Shown one piece after another: positions 54,751 through 63,893 of a stretch of 64,000 bases of DNA. The stretch comes from Paenibacillus sp. PvR098. GTDB taxonomy: Bacteria > Bacillota > Bacilli > Paenibacillales > NBRC-103111. Position 1 is the first letter of the stretch. Each line of letters begins with the position of its first letter. The position numbers were made by a program, and so were the translations under genes. The notes under the pieces were generated by a model. That model was not told where the DNA came from, searched no databases, and saw nothing but the letters and a program-made list of their open reading frames with translations. The stretch covers positions 1 through 64,000 of the forward strand of contig NZ_JAFIBU010000001.1 of NCBI RefSeq assembly GCF_017833255.1, written 5' to 3'.

Positions 54751-56037
54751 TCATAAGGTGTCTTTCGCAGCTTCATCGGGGCGGTGAGGACTGCGAGGAG
54801 GGTCTTGAACGAGAAATCTAACCCAAATGACATTCAACAAATAAATCACACAAACGGAAGCCAGCATGAAACGGATGCCAAAAGCAGCGGAGGTCAGACC
54901 TCCGAAGAGAGGTCCGGCGAAGCTGCCGAGGAATGTCGCACTTGAGGTAAATCCAAACACCCGGCCCCGCTGGTTTGCAGGGGTTAGATGTGCCACCAGA
55001 GCGTTAGCCGTCGGGAGAATACCGCCGATGAACAGGCCGAGCCCGAAGCGCGAAGCGATGAAAACCCAAATATTAGGCGCGAAGGCCTGCGGAAGGAAAA
55101 AAAGAGCTGCCCCCGTCATACAAATCATCAGCATTCGCCGATAACCAAGCTTGTCGCCTTGTTTGCCAAGGAAGGGCGAAGCGACCAAGCCGGCGAGCCC
55201 AGTAACCGAAATGGCAAAGCCTGCCGCCGTGCCAAGGTAGTCTGAATCGCCCGTCAGTTCTTTTACAAATAATGTATTTACAGGCTGGATACTCATGACG
55301 GCAAACTGCGCCAAGAACAGTACAGGGACCATAGTCCGAAGCGCCGTCAATTCACGGACAGATTTAAACTGCTGAAGGAGCGTTAGATTTTGCTTGGCCG
55401 GACCTGTATTCATCGCTACCGAATCCTTCTTGATAAACAAGGCCGTGATTGCGAATGCCAACAAGGCGAAGCCAGATGTCAAAAAAAACAAAACACGGTA
55501 ATTATGCACGATATCGACTAATAAACCGCCGGCTAATGGGCCGAACAAGGAGCCGACCATGGCGGCCGATGCTAGCCAGCCTAGCGCATAGCCTAATCTT
55601 TCCTCGGGGATTTGGGTTGCCAAGAGTGCTGTGGCTGCTCCGGAAAAACCGCTGAACACCCCCTGCAGTATGCGAATGGCAAACAGCTGCCATACCGTAA
55701 AACTGAAACCCATCAAGCCGGTGAACAGGGCAATAGCCAGCATCGAACGCATAACCATCAGCTTACGTCCCTTGCGGTCGGCTAATGATCCCCAGAAGGG
55801 GGATGCAATCGCGGACATTAAAAAACCTGAACTGAAAATGACGCCTGACCACACATTGATTTGCTTTACATCATGCACGCCGAGCTCTTCAATGAATAAT
55901 GGGAGGAACGTATTGGAACTCGTGAACGCCATCATCATTAAGCCTTGAGCGATAGCCATAATCCAAAGCGTGCGTTTCCAGGAAACGTCCGCTTCCGCAA
56001 TTGAGGAAGGGGATCCTGAAGCAGTTGGCTTGATCAT
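54751..56037 (-). CDS. MFS drug-efflux type transporter
   Basis: A 428-residue transporter with 12 membrane helices. The loop 2-3 motif GSLADRKGRKLMVMRSM, the motif C-like SAAMVGSLFGPLAGGLL and a second-half loop GKQGDKLGYRRMLMI are typical of the DHA1 multidrug exporters (MdtG-like). ATG 56037 follows TTGGAGG. Its ligand cannot be predicted. It is monocistronic and convergent with the kinase-like gene. Confidence 0.88.
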   Translation of the reverse strand: MIKPTASGSPSSIAEADVSWKRTLWIMAIAQGLMMMAFTSSNTFLPLFIEELGVHDVKQINVWSGVIFSSGFLMSAIASPFWGSLADRKGRKLMVMRSMLAIALFTGLMGFSFTVWQLFAIRILQGVFSGFSGAATALLATQIPEERLGYALGWLASAAMVGSLFGPLAGGLLVDIVHNYRVLFFLTSGFALLAFAITALFIKKDSVAMNTGPAKQNLTLLQQFKSVRELTALRTMVPVLFLAQFAVMSIQPVNTLFVKELTGDSDYLGTAAGFAISVTGLAGLVASPFLGKQGDKLGYRRMLMICMTGAALFFLPQAFAPNIWVFIASRFGLGLFIGGILPTANALVAHLTPANQRGRVFGFTSSATFLGSFAGPLFGGLTSAAFGIRFMLASVCVIYLLNVIWVRFLVQDPPRSPHRPDEAAKDTL

Positions 56038-56313
56038 CCTAAGAGCCTCCAATTAAAGGGGATATTTAAATTGTACTCCAATTTAGAATAATATGGAAAC
56101 CAATAAAAATAGAATTTTGACAAAAATAATATCCAAGCCTATGCCAGTTTAAGGACTGAGATAGCCTAGGCTTGCGGGCAACGCAAAACGATTGCGTGAT
56201 ACCGCAATCATTTTCGCGGTTACCAAATTGAAATTTTGTTGTAAAATGTCGAATAAAACATTCGATAGTACATAGTGCCTAATGGTGTGTTAAGAAAGAG
56301 GTGAAGGAGAAAT

Positions 56314-56735
56314 ATGGAGGTTTCTGGGCAGCAATTCGTCGTCATTGAATTAGGAACGGAAAGATATGCTATGCACATTGCTCAGATTTATGAAATTCTC
56401 AAAATGCAAAAAATAACGCAAGTTCCCAATAGCAAAGCTTTTATGGAAGGAGTAACGAATATTCGAGGGAAAATCGTCCCCGTTATTAGTCTGCGAAAAA
56501 GGTTTCATTTGGGCGAGATTCCCTTATCGAAATCTACCGAATCGTCGTAGTAAATCATAAGGATGAAATTGTCGGCATTACGGTGGACGGCGTAGAGCAT
56601 GTCACGAGCTTTACCGAAATTCAACCTTCCTTAGAAATGGTTACAGGAGTAGACGGCGCATACATTGAGGGGGTTGGTTATGCTGACGGAGGGCTAATCA
56701 GCATCCTAAATATCGAGCAGGTCTTACGTCAGTAG
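56314..56735 (+). pseudogene. cheW: cheW-like adaptor broken by a frameshift
   Basis: First frame: QQFVVIELGTERYAMHIAQI through GKIVPVISLRKRFHLGEI to a stop at 56550. Second frame from about 56535: RIVVVNHKDEIVGITVDGVE to ISILNIEQVLRQ, stop 56735. Together they make a full CheW (about 140 residues), but a single base shift near 56535 splits it. The SD AGAGGTGAAGGAG is intact. The shift could be a sequencing artefact or a recent mutation. It heads the chemosensory cluster cheW-cheA-mcp-cheR-cheB. Confidence 0.88.
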
Positions 56736-56752
56736 AAGGAGGTGAATCGAGA

Positions 56753-58379
56753 GTGAATCATGGAATTCATCGTTCTGAATTACTAGGTTATTTTCTCGTT
56801 GAAGTCGATGAACAATTAGTACTGTTGGAGCAGCAGATTCTTAAGCTTGAGAAGAACGGCGAATCGCCGGACATTATTCAAACCATATTTCGAGCCGCCC
56901 ACACGTTGAAGGGCTCGTCTGCCGCCATGGGGTTCGAAGAAATGAAGCGGCTAACCCATGAGATGGAAAATATATTAGATCAGATTCGACATAAAGTGAT
57001 GACGGTCACAGGACAGGTTATAAACGTTTTATTTCAATGTCTGGATGTATTAACAGCCATGAACACGCAAATAAAAAACGAAGGCATCAGCAATATGAGC
57101 ATTGATGCGGTCATTAATCAACTGCAGCAATTAAAACCTAACGGGCACCATCCTCATCGTGCGGAGAAATCATTCAGTTCGGCGTCTTTGAGCGAGGAAC
57201 ACCGAACCGTCTTATCTGAAGCGGAAAAACAAGGCTTACACCGATGGATATGCGAAGTTGTATTTTCCGATCATTGTGAGATGAAAGGCGCCCGGGCATT
57301 CATTGTCCATCATCATTTGGAAGAATTGGGCATAGTGATTACAACACATCCTCCGTTGGAAACCCTAGAACAGGAAGATATCGATTGTATTACTTACTGC
57401 GTCATCTCTCGTCATGAGCAAAGTGTGATCGAGGAAAGAATCCATGCGCTTATTGATGTGAGTCAAGTGAAAGTGATTCCAGTACAAACCGAAAACGCGG
57501 ATCGGCCCAATGAAAAGCAGATAACCGAAATCAATATCCCGGCGTTAAACTCAAAAAGCTTAGACACACCTAAGGGGGACGAATTCAGGAGAATCGGACA
57601 AACCATCCGAGTCGATGTGGATCGTTTGGAAAATTTAATGAACTTGGTCGGAGAATTGGTCATCGATCAAACCAGAATCGCTCAAGTCGGGACTGTATTA
57701 CGGGATATGGTCGCAGCTGATGCCGATGAAACTTTGGACGAGTTGGACCAGATATCGAATCACATTACCCGGATTGTCGGCGAGCTTCAGGGAAGTGTAA
57801 TGAAAACGAGAATGCTTCCCATCGAACAGCTTTTTAATCGCTTTCCCAGGACGGTACGGGATTTGACTCAGGCCTTACATAAAGATATCGATTTTATCGT
57901 TGAAGGAAAAGAAACGGAACTGGACCGTACGGTCATTGAAGAAATTGGCGATCCGTTAATCCACCTGATCCGTAATGCAATCGATCATGGCATCGAAGCT
58001 ACGGAAGTACGGAGACAGAGGGGCAAACCGCTCAAAGGCACCGTTCGGATTAAAGCAACCCAACCAAGTCGTTTTAACCATTGAAGATGACGGAGCCGGT
58101 ATTGAAGCTGAGAAAATAAAGCAGTCGGCCATTTGCAAGGAACTCATCACTACCCAGCAAGCGGATTCAATGAGTGAACAGGAACTCATTCATTTGATTT
58201 TTTTGCCCGGATTTTCTACCGCCAATGCCGTTAGCGACATTTCCGGCCGAGGTGTTGGAATGGACATTGTAAGGAATCATATTGAAAAACTAAATGGGCT
58301 TATTGACGTAGAAACGAATCTGGGGCAAGGAACGAAGTTCACGATCAAACTGCCGTTAACTTTGGCTATTGTGCGGTGA
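56753..58379 (+). pseudogene. cheA: cheA-like histidine kinase, frameshifted and truncated
   Basis: N-terminal Hpt domain with the phospho-acceptor His in FRAAHTLKGSSAAMGF, a short P2-like region, the dimerisation domain and the start of the ATPase (LIRNAIDHGIEATEVRRQRG) lie in one frame to 58084. A frameshift near 58060 continues in another frame as NQVVLTIEDDGAG, GRGVGMDIVRNHIEKL and GTKFTIKLPLTLAIVR to 58379. The C-terminal CheW-like P5 domain is absent. P5 anchors the kinase to receptors, so even with the frame repaired the protein would be uncoupled. GTG start after AAGGAGGTG. Confidence 0.88.
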
Positions 58380-59059
58380 CGCAAGCTACTAAAGAACAAG
58401 CAGCGGGAGTACAAGAGGTCATTGGCGGTGTGGTGAACGCCCGTGAACAGGCGCGACAAATTACCGTTGCTACCGGCGAACAGGCCAAGCAAGCGGAAGG
58501 TATTGTTCTCGCAGTAGAAAACGTAACTAAACAAGCTGAAATGGTTACTGTGGGCACGAAAGAACAGGCACAAGGTGTGGAGGAGATTATCAAGGGAGTC
58601 GCCAACGCGCGGGAGCAGGTTCGTCAGATCACTGTCTCTGTCGGAGAGCAAGCGAAGCAGGGAAAAGACATTGCATATTCAATGGAAAATGTAACGAAGC
58701 AAGCGGAAATGGTAACAACAGCGACCAAAGAACAAGCCCAAGGGGTTGAAGAAGTCATTAAGGGGATTGTCAATGCGCGGGAGCAGGTTCGTCAGATCGC
58801 AGCAGCTGCGGTACAACAAACCAGACAAGGCCAGGATATGGTTAAAGCGGTGCAAAACGTAACCAAGCAAGCTGCCGATGTGAGGGAGGGAACCAAGGAG
58901 GAGCTAAAACAAATGGAACGGTTAAATAAGGGCATGACCGGAACCGAACGAGTGATGCTCCAGAACATAAGGGACGTTGAACAGACTGTGGCCGTGACCA
59001 GGGAGCTTGTCCAGCAATCTTCTGCGATCCAAAAGTCACTTGCAGCATTGCAGCCGTAA
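58376..59059 (+). pseudogene. receptor-like coiled-coil fragment with 56-residue repeats
   Basis: Encodes 227 residues, all helical. Units of 56 residues (eight heptads) repeat about three times, with ENVTKQAEMV, TKEQAQGVEE and NAREQVRQI at equal distances. This resembles the signalling helices of methyl-accepting proteins, but the conserved hairpin tip is absent and there is no membrane segment. The frame runs straight from the end of truncated cheA (GTG at 58376, no SD), which suggests that a deletion fused cheA to the remains of a receptor gene. Alternatively it is an independent repeat protein. Confidence 0.6.
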
Positions 59060-59081
59060 ACTATTTTTTCTAATTCATTAA

Positions 59082-59126
59082 CACCATTGGAGAAGTACAT
59101 TGACGACTTCTTCAATGGTTTTTTCA
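59082..59126 (+). terminator. terminator before cheR
   Basis: ACCATTG-AGAAGT and ACTTCTTCAATGGT arms followed by TTTTTTC. It separates the damaged genes from the intact cheR-cheB pair, which must have another promoter or depend on readthrough. Confidence 0.8.
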
Positions 59127-59139
59127 GGAGTGAAATGAA

Positions 59140-59964
59140 ATGGATAATCAACTTGTTCAGATGCAGGGTTCATCTTTACGTCTTTTGGCCCAAATGATTT
59201 ATGACTTCTGTGGAATCCATTATCTAGACAATCTTCCCGGACTGGCATCCAAAATTTCACGGAGGCTATCTGCGCTGGATATGTCTTGTTGGGAGTATAC
59301 GGAATATCTGCGGCAAGTCACTCGTGAGTGGGATATCCTAGTCGAACATATCACTATTAACGAAACCTATTTCTTTCGGGAAGAGGGGCACTTGAATGAG
59401 TTGCGGGATTCCATTATAAATTTGTATAAGAATTCTCAAGGCCTTAAGATATGGAGCGCAGCTTGTTCTACTGGAGAAGAACCATACAGCATCGGAATGA
59501 CGATGGCCGACTGCGGGAAACTGCCGCTCGAGTCAATAAACATTATGGCCTCCGATATTAACAGAAAAGTTCTTGGTATTGCGGAAAAAGGATGGTATCA
59601 CAAAAATTCTTTGTGCTTTCGTAGAACCACACCCGAGCAATTAGAGAAGTTCTTTGATAAAGAAGGCGATGGGTACGAGGTAAAAAGCCATATTAAAGAT
59701 CTAGTGGAGTATCGGCAGATTAATCTTTTGGACGAAAAACAAGTAGAGCTGGTTGGGGAAGTGGATATGATATTCTGCCGCAATGTACTTATTTACTTCG
59801 ATTCAGCGACGATAACGAAAATACTTACACGGTTCCACTCCTTATTAAAGCCAGGAGGCTTTTTGTTTCTTGGGCATGCGGAAACCATCCGTGGCATGAA
59901 CGGCTTTTTTGAAACGATTAACGCCCAAACCACTTTTTACTATAAGAAGGGAATAACCATATGA
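59140..59964 (+). CDS. cheR: CheR chemoreceptor methyltransferase
   Basis: A 274-residue SAM-dependent methyltransferase that adds methyl groups to receptor glutamates. The N-terminal helical domain ends at NETYFFREEGHLNEL. The SAM-binding motif is LKIWSAACSTGEEPYSIGMT, followed by MIFCRNVLIYFD. AGGAG 8 nt ahead sets ATG 59140. It overlaps cheB by 4 bases. It looks fully intact. Confidence 0.95.
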   Translation: MDNQLVQMQGSSLRLLAQMIYDFCGIHYLDNLPGLASKISRRLSALDMSCWEYTEYLRQVTREWDILVEHITINETYFFREEGHLNELRDSIINLYKNSQGLKIWSAACSTGEEPYSIGMTMADCGKLPLESINIMASDINRKVLGIAEKGWYHKNSLCFRRTTPEQLEKFFDKEGDGYEVKSHIKDLVEYRQINLLDEKQVELVGEVDMIFCRNVLIYFDSATITKILTRFHSLLKPGGFLFLGHAETIRGMNGFFETINAQTTFYYKKGITI

Positions 59965-61001
59965 AAAGGTACGGAGTTTTAATCGTGGATGATTCCGCGT
60001 TTATGAGAAGGGCGATTAATCTCTTATTTGACATGGACTCTGATTTTTTTGTTGTAGGAATTGCCCGGAACGGGGAAGAAGCCATAGAAAAGATAAGGCG
60101 CTTAAAGCCCGATGTGGTAACCATGGACGTGGAAATGCCGGAAATGGATGGAATTAAAGCACTAGAACATATTATGAAATCCGATCCGGTTCCCGTAGTC
60201 ATGTTAAGCGTTCAAACCGGGGATGAAACGGCATCCACTCTTAAAGCATTGGAGCTAGGAGCCGTTGATTTCTTCCTAAAATCAAACTTAATACAAGATG
60301 TGGATAATCAGGATACGATCCGTGATTTTTTGGATCGAGTGAAAGTGGCTGCGGGCGCAAATATAGCGAGGCAACAAGCGATAGTCGATGATCATCATGT
60401 TGACCAATTGATTCAAGGAAAACGGGTTGTGTCTATGGATTTGGTGATTATCGGATGCTCAACCGGGGGGCCTTCCGCGTTACAGTCGATCCTTCCGCGA
60501 TTTCCATCTGACTTTCCTGCGGGAATTGTCGTTGTACAACATATGCCACCGGGTTTTACTAAGCCATTAGCCGACCGGTTTGATCATATTTGCAACCTGA
60601 CGGTGAAGGAAGCTGAGGATGGGGATATCGTGGGTCCAGGGACCATATATATCGCCCCCGCTGGTTCGCATCTGATTTTCCAAAAAACTAGCGGGATGGT
60701 CCAACTGAAAATCCAATCAGAGGTTGCAGAAAAACACCTGTATAAGCCTTCTGTGGATGTCACCCTTGGTTCAGCGGCTCCCATTTATGGAAATCGGCTT
60801 TTGAGTGTGATTTTAACGGGGATGGGGATCGACGGGTTACACGGATGCGGAGAGGTCAAGGCGCGCGGGGGGCGGGTGATTACGGAATCAGAGAATTCCT
60901 GCGTTGTCTATGGCATGCCGAAGGCTGTCTATGAAGCAGGATTAGCGGATAAACAAGTCCTTTTGAATCATGTATATCAACACATCATTGCTGAAATATA
61001 G
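59961..61001 (+). CDS. cheB: CheB receptor methylesterase
   Basis: A 346-residue protein: receiver domain with VDDSAFMRR and phospho-acceptor Asp in VTMDVEMPEMDG, then a methylesterase domain with catalytic Ser in GCSTGGPSAL, His in VQHMPPGFTKPLA and Asp in TGMGIDGLHG. It removes methyl groups from receptors when phosphorylated by CheA. Intact, although the local CheA is broken, so it may be served by a CheA encoded elsewhere. A terminator follows. Confidence 0.95.
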   Translation: MKRYGVLIVDDSAFMRRAINLLFDMDSDFFVVGIARNGEEAIEKIRRLKPDVVTMDVEMPEMDGIKALEHIMKSDPVPVVMLSVQTGDETASTLKALELGAVDFFLKSNLIQDVDNQDTIRDFLDRVKVAAGANIARQQAIVDDHHVDQLIQGKRVVSMDLVIIGCSTGGPSALQSILPRFPSDFPAGIVVVQHMPPGFTKPLADRFDHICNLTVKEAEDGDIVGPGTIYIAPAGSHLIFQKTSGMVQLKIQSEVAEKHLYKPSVDVTLGSAAPIYGNRLLSVILTGMGIDGLHGCGEVKARGGRVITESENSCVVYGMPKAVYEAGLADKQVLLNHVYQHIIAEI

Positions 61002-61032
61002 ACAGGCCATCAACAGAACGAATAGGTCGTTT

Positions 61033-61070
61033 GAAGATCTTCTTGTAAATATCTCGAGAAGGTCTTTCTT
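61033..61070 (+). terminator. terminator of cheRB
   Basis: AAGATCTTCT and AGAAGGTCTT arms (one G-T pair) with a loop of 13 nt, followed by TCTTTATT. Confidence 0.65.
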
Positions 61071-61078
61071 TATTATTA

Positions 61079-61453
61079 ATGAGATGTATTTCCAAAAAAC
61101 GCTTGACTCAAACTATAATCAGGAATATTAAAGACGTATCCAGATTGGCCGGTGTTTCACTCAGTACCGCTTCCAAAGTCATTAATCATGAAGGCAATGT
61201 GAAGCCTGAGCTTCAAGATAAGGTTTGGAAGGCCGTGCATGAACTGAATTATCATCCGAACGCCGTAGCAAGGAGCTTGAAATCATCCACTACGAATACA
61301 TTGGCGGTTCTTTTTTGGGCAATATTACCAATCCGTTTTGCTTTTTGGGGAGGGAGAATTGCTTATTTTTCCGACCCGGAAAATAACCTTTGGGAAGTTG
61401 CTTGGAATCCCACGGCCATTTTTGATGAACGAGGGGCGATGATATCATTTTAA
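61079..61453 (+). pseudogene. chimeric remnant: LacI-type HTH joined to a VOC-domain tail
   Basis: Residues 16-80 are a LacI-family DNA-binding head ([20 protein letters not shown], then [20 protein letters not shown]). Around 61318 the natural frame is lost ([10 protein letters not shown] is readable one base off). Residues 92-124 then match the end of a glyoxalase-like VOC protein ([16 protein letters not shown]). Two unrelated genes were joined by a deletion. No sensible protein is expected, although a short HTH peptide could be made. Confidence 0.8.
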
Positions 61454-61478
61454 AATAAAGAGTAGAGAGGTGATATCC

Positions 61479-61979
61479 ATGAAAAATCCAACCCCCAAGC
61501 TTCCCATAACTCCTGAAGAAAGGTCGAATTTAAGAACTTTTAAAATTAAACTAATGGATATTGCTCATATAGATGCAACCGAACTATCCCAATGTCTGCA
61601 ATGCTCATTTCAACGAGCAAAATATCTTATCGCTTTGGCTCAATTCCAAATGATCCCCTCCATCGGTCCGAAAGTAGCTCAATGGGTGACCGAATTAGGG
61701 TATTATTCTCTGGAGGAGATAAAAAATGAAGGTGGTGCGGACTTAATTCAACGCTTGGAAGAACATTTCGGATATTGGGAGGACCCTTGTGCGGAGGATG
61801 CTTTACGTTGTATTGTATATCATGCCAATCATCCTGGCAGTGATAAAACCTGGTTTGATTTTACATCCGAAAGGAAAGCATATCGAGAGAAGCATGGGTA
61901 TCCTGCGACTAGACCCACGGTTCCTTGGTATGAGAAGAAAAAACTTCATACCGAGGGATGGGGAACAAGAGTTGAATAA
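61479..61979 (+). CDS. Cdd1-like helix-hairpin-helix protein
   Basis: A 166-residue protein of the PF11731 (pathogenicity locus Cdd1) family. The helix-hairpin-helix IPSIGPKVAQWVTELGY at about residues 64-80 and the C-terminal DALRCIVYHANHPGSDKTWF are typical. Such HhH motifs bind DNA non-specifically; biological role unknown. AGAGGTGA precedes the ATG by 8 bases. A strong terminator follows. Confidence 0.85.
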   Translation: MKNPTPKLPITPEERSNLRTFKIKLMDIAHIDATELSQCLQCSFQRAKYLIALAQFQMIPSIGPKVAQWVTELGYYSLEEIKNEGGADLIQRLEEHFGYWEDPCAEDALRCIVYHANHPGSDKTWFDFTSERKAYREKHGYPATRPTVPWYEKKKLHTEGWGTRVE

Positions 61980-61988
61980 ACCATCAAA

Positions 61989-62026
61989 CAACAAGGAGAC
62001 TGCCTCGGGCAGCCTCCTTGTTGTTT
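61989..62026 (+). terminator. terminator of the Cdd1-like gene
   Basis: CAACAAGGAG and CTCCTTGTTG arms with an inner CTGCC/GGCAG pairing, followed by TTTAG. Confidence 0.85.
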
Positions 62027-62392
62027 AGTAAACTCATGACGAAAGGCTAAATAGTGATTACGGATGAAAATTGCTGCTCCTTTATGGTAAAACAGTACAT
62101 AGATTTCATCTTCGTTCTGTTCTACAATGAAAGCATGGCGCAAGCTGCTAAGCTTTTAAAAAGAACCGTAAGGGGAGAAACCCTCATGGAAGAATTGAAG
62201 TAGTAGTGAATGTAGTATTATCCTGCTTAAATAACGTCTTGGCGATCGCCCCCCAGATAGTGTACAGGAAAGCGATCGCCGCTTTAGAGTCTTTAAATTC
62301 TAGTCCCGTGGGATAAGCCCCCACTTTATAAAATCTTATTGTAGATTGGAATCCTCGTTCTGGTTTACTGTATTTTCAGTTCCTGTGTTAGT
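62027..62392. other. gene-poor stretch with GGCGATCGCC sites
   Basis: Contains two GCGATCGCC motifs (about 62241-62250 and 62272-62280), one a perfect 10-bp palindrome, at a 30-base distance. A GTG-started frame ends at 62202 (MAQAAKLLKRTVRGETLMEE) with no SD; I do not support it as a gene. Confidence 0.35.
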
Positions 62393-62506
62393 TTAAAGCT
62401 CGGAGGATAATGATTCGATCTGCTGCTGCTGCTGTTCGTTATTTGGTGCAGTTTGCTTTGCAGCATTGAGTGCATGTTGGATTGCATTCTGATCATTGCC
62501 AGCCAT
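62393..62506 (-). CDS. 37-residue Gln-rich peptide
   Basis: MAGNDQNAIQHALNAAKQTA followed by a run of five Gln and IESLSSEL. GGGGTGA lies 6 nt before the ATG. It is close in composition to small acid-soluble spore proteins and lies on the same strand just downstream of the coat-like gene, with a terminator between them. The spore role is inferred. Confidence 0.6.
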   Translation of the reverse strand: MAGNDQNAIQHALNAAKQTAPNNEQQQQQIESLSSEL

Positions 62507-62541
62507 TGTGCTTTCACCCCAAGGTGTTCATATTTTATTAG

Positions 62542-62577
62542 AAAAAAGCGGGTTTCTCATGAGGCCCGCTTTTTTAT
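62542..62577. terminator. bidirectional terminator below the coat-like gene
   Basis: AAAAAAGCGGG and CCCGCTTTTTT arms with a loop of about 12 nt. Confidence 0.88.
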
Positions 62578-62584
62578 GATTAGA

Positions 62585-63334
62585 TTAACGGAATGTGCTT
62601 TGTCCAGCCATAGACATTCCAAACCCATTGACAGGAGCAGAAGTAGCATAGCCTCCGCCAAATTGCGAAGAAACATTGTTTACATTATTATAAGCTGCTT
62701 CATTCCCACGAACGCCATAACCGAAGGAACCGTAATTGGCTTCGTATCCTGCCCCGCCTTGCTGTTGAGCCGGGTACAAGGAATCGCCGCGAAGGCCTTG
62801 GTCATGGCCTGGCTGGTTGCCACGGTAATTTTGCATATGGTATGCTTCGGCAGAAGGTTGGCCTTGAGCATAGGATCCTTGTCCAAAGGAAGAACCGAAG
62901 TTTTGGCGTGAGATGGAAGACCCGATGCCTTGACCTGCAAAGGAGGATCCGAATCCACCGTTTACAGGAGCGGAAGTTGTAAAGCCGCCGCCAAATTGTG
63001 AGGAAACGTTATTTACATTGTTATAAGCTGCTTCATTTCCACGAACACCGTAACGGAAGGTGCTGTAATTAGTTTCGTATCCAGTTCCCCCTTGCTGTTG
63101 AGCCGGGTAGAAGGAATCGCCACGTAGACCTTGGTCATGGCCCGGCTGGTTACCACGGTAATTTTGCATATGGTACGCTTCAGGAGAAGCACTGTTACCC
63201 ATTTGCATTTGTTGCTGATTTTGGCCATAAAAGGATTGAACATTCCCAATTGGCTGATATGCCTGAGTTCTTTGAAAAGTTGAGCTTCCAAAGGGAGAAG
63301 TGCCAAGGTTGTTTTGGAACTGTTGATTATACAT
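62585..63334 (-). CDS. Gly/Gln/Asn-rich tandem-repeat protein, probable spore coat component
   Basis: A 249-residue low-complexity protein with almost no Lys and no Cys. Two long near-identical units of about 110 residues carry AYHMQNYRGNQPGHDQGLRG, YPAQQQGG, GYGVRGNEAAYNNVNNVSSQ and GGG-TSAPVNG. AAAGGAG precedes the ATG at 63334. The composition (Gln, Asn, Gly, Tyr) resembles spore coat or exosporium proteins. No membrane or signal sequence is present. The role is inferred from composition and the spore-former context. Confidence 0.75.
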   Translation of the reverse strand: MYNQQFQNNLGTSPFGSSTFQRTQAYQPIGNVQSFYGQNQQQMQMGNSASPEAYHMQNYRGNQPGHDQGLRGDSFYPAQQQGGTGYETNYSTFRYGVRGNEAAYNNVNNVSSQFGGGFTTSAPVNGGFGSSFAGQGIGSSISRQNFGSSFGQGSYAQGQPSAEAYHMQNYRGNQPGHDQGLRGDSLYPAQQQGGAGYEANYGSFGYGVRGNEAAYNNVNNVSSQFGGGYATSAPVNGFGMSMAGQSTFR

Positions 63335-63893
63335 TCGATTTCTCCTTTATTTAATTTATTAGTCTTCAAGAAGTGAATAAAACACCTCAATTGAAGCCTT
63401 GATTAGGTTTTGCAGATTCCGATTTTTTTATGTTTAGAATAATAAAGTAACAAAGGATAAATCAATCTTTCATAAGAATCCCCTGAGCGGCGCTCAGGGG
63501 ATTCGAACAACATGAAGGATTTTTCATGTACAACCATATAACAGTATGACTCCAATATTTGATCCTATACCAAGAATTTTTTCAGAACGGGTTATGACAA
63601 AGATTCGTAATCAAGAACAAAATGTATTGCCTTGTATACGGTTGCATGTTAGACTAATAAAGCAAAATATTTGTCGAAAATAATAACGATAATGCTTGGT
63701 GTGTCAACAGCGTTCCTGTTTACCGTTAAGCCCGATTCGGATGAACGAATGACATGCTGGTTTTAACGTAGCGTTCCTGCGGTTATACTAGTGTCACAGA
63801 TCCTGTCCAAAGATGATTACCAACCATGGACAGGTGTTTGTGATGCTTTTTATTTTTACATCAATTGGAATTTGAATGAAGAGGGTGTAGGGT
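63335..63893. other. intergenic stretch with two hairpins
   Basis: No gene is supported. AATCCCCTGAGC/GCTCAGGGGATT (63477-63503) is a perfect hairpin. CCTGTCCA/TGGACAGG inside outer CACA/TGTG (about 63796-63833) is followed by GATGCTTTTTATTTTT, and may be an attenuator ahead of the MFS gene. Confidence 0.5.

Noticed and set aside
56160..56230. Repeated GCAATC/GATTGC motifs before cheW, considered as a second c-di-GMP aptamer
   Set aside because: It forms a simple hairpin (CGATTGCG/CGCAATCA) but lacks the GGACGCAAAGC and GGCCTAAG blocks of the GEMM class.
61946..62143. 65-residue minus-strand frame MRHAFIVEQNEDEIYVLFYH
   Set aside because: The first part looks protein-like, but the frame crosses the terminator of the Cdd1-like gene and has no SD.
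62241..62280. Two GCGATCGCC sites considered as a HIP1-type repeat array
   Set aside because: Only two copies are seen and HIP1 is a cyanobacterial feature; treated as chance.
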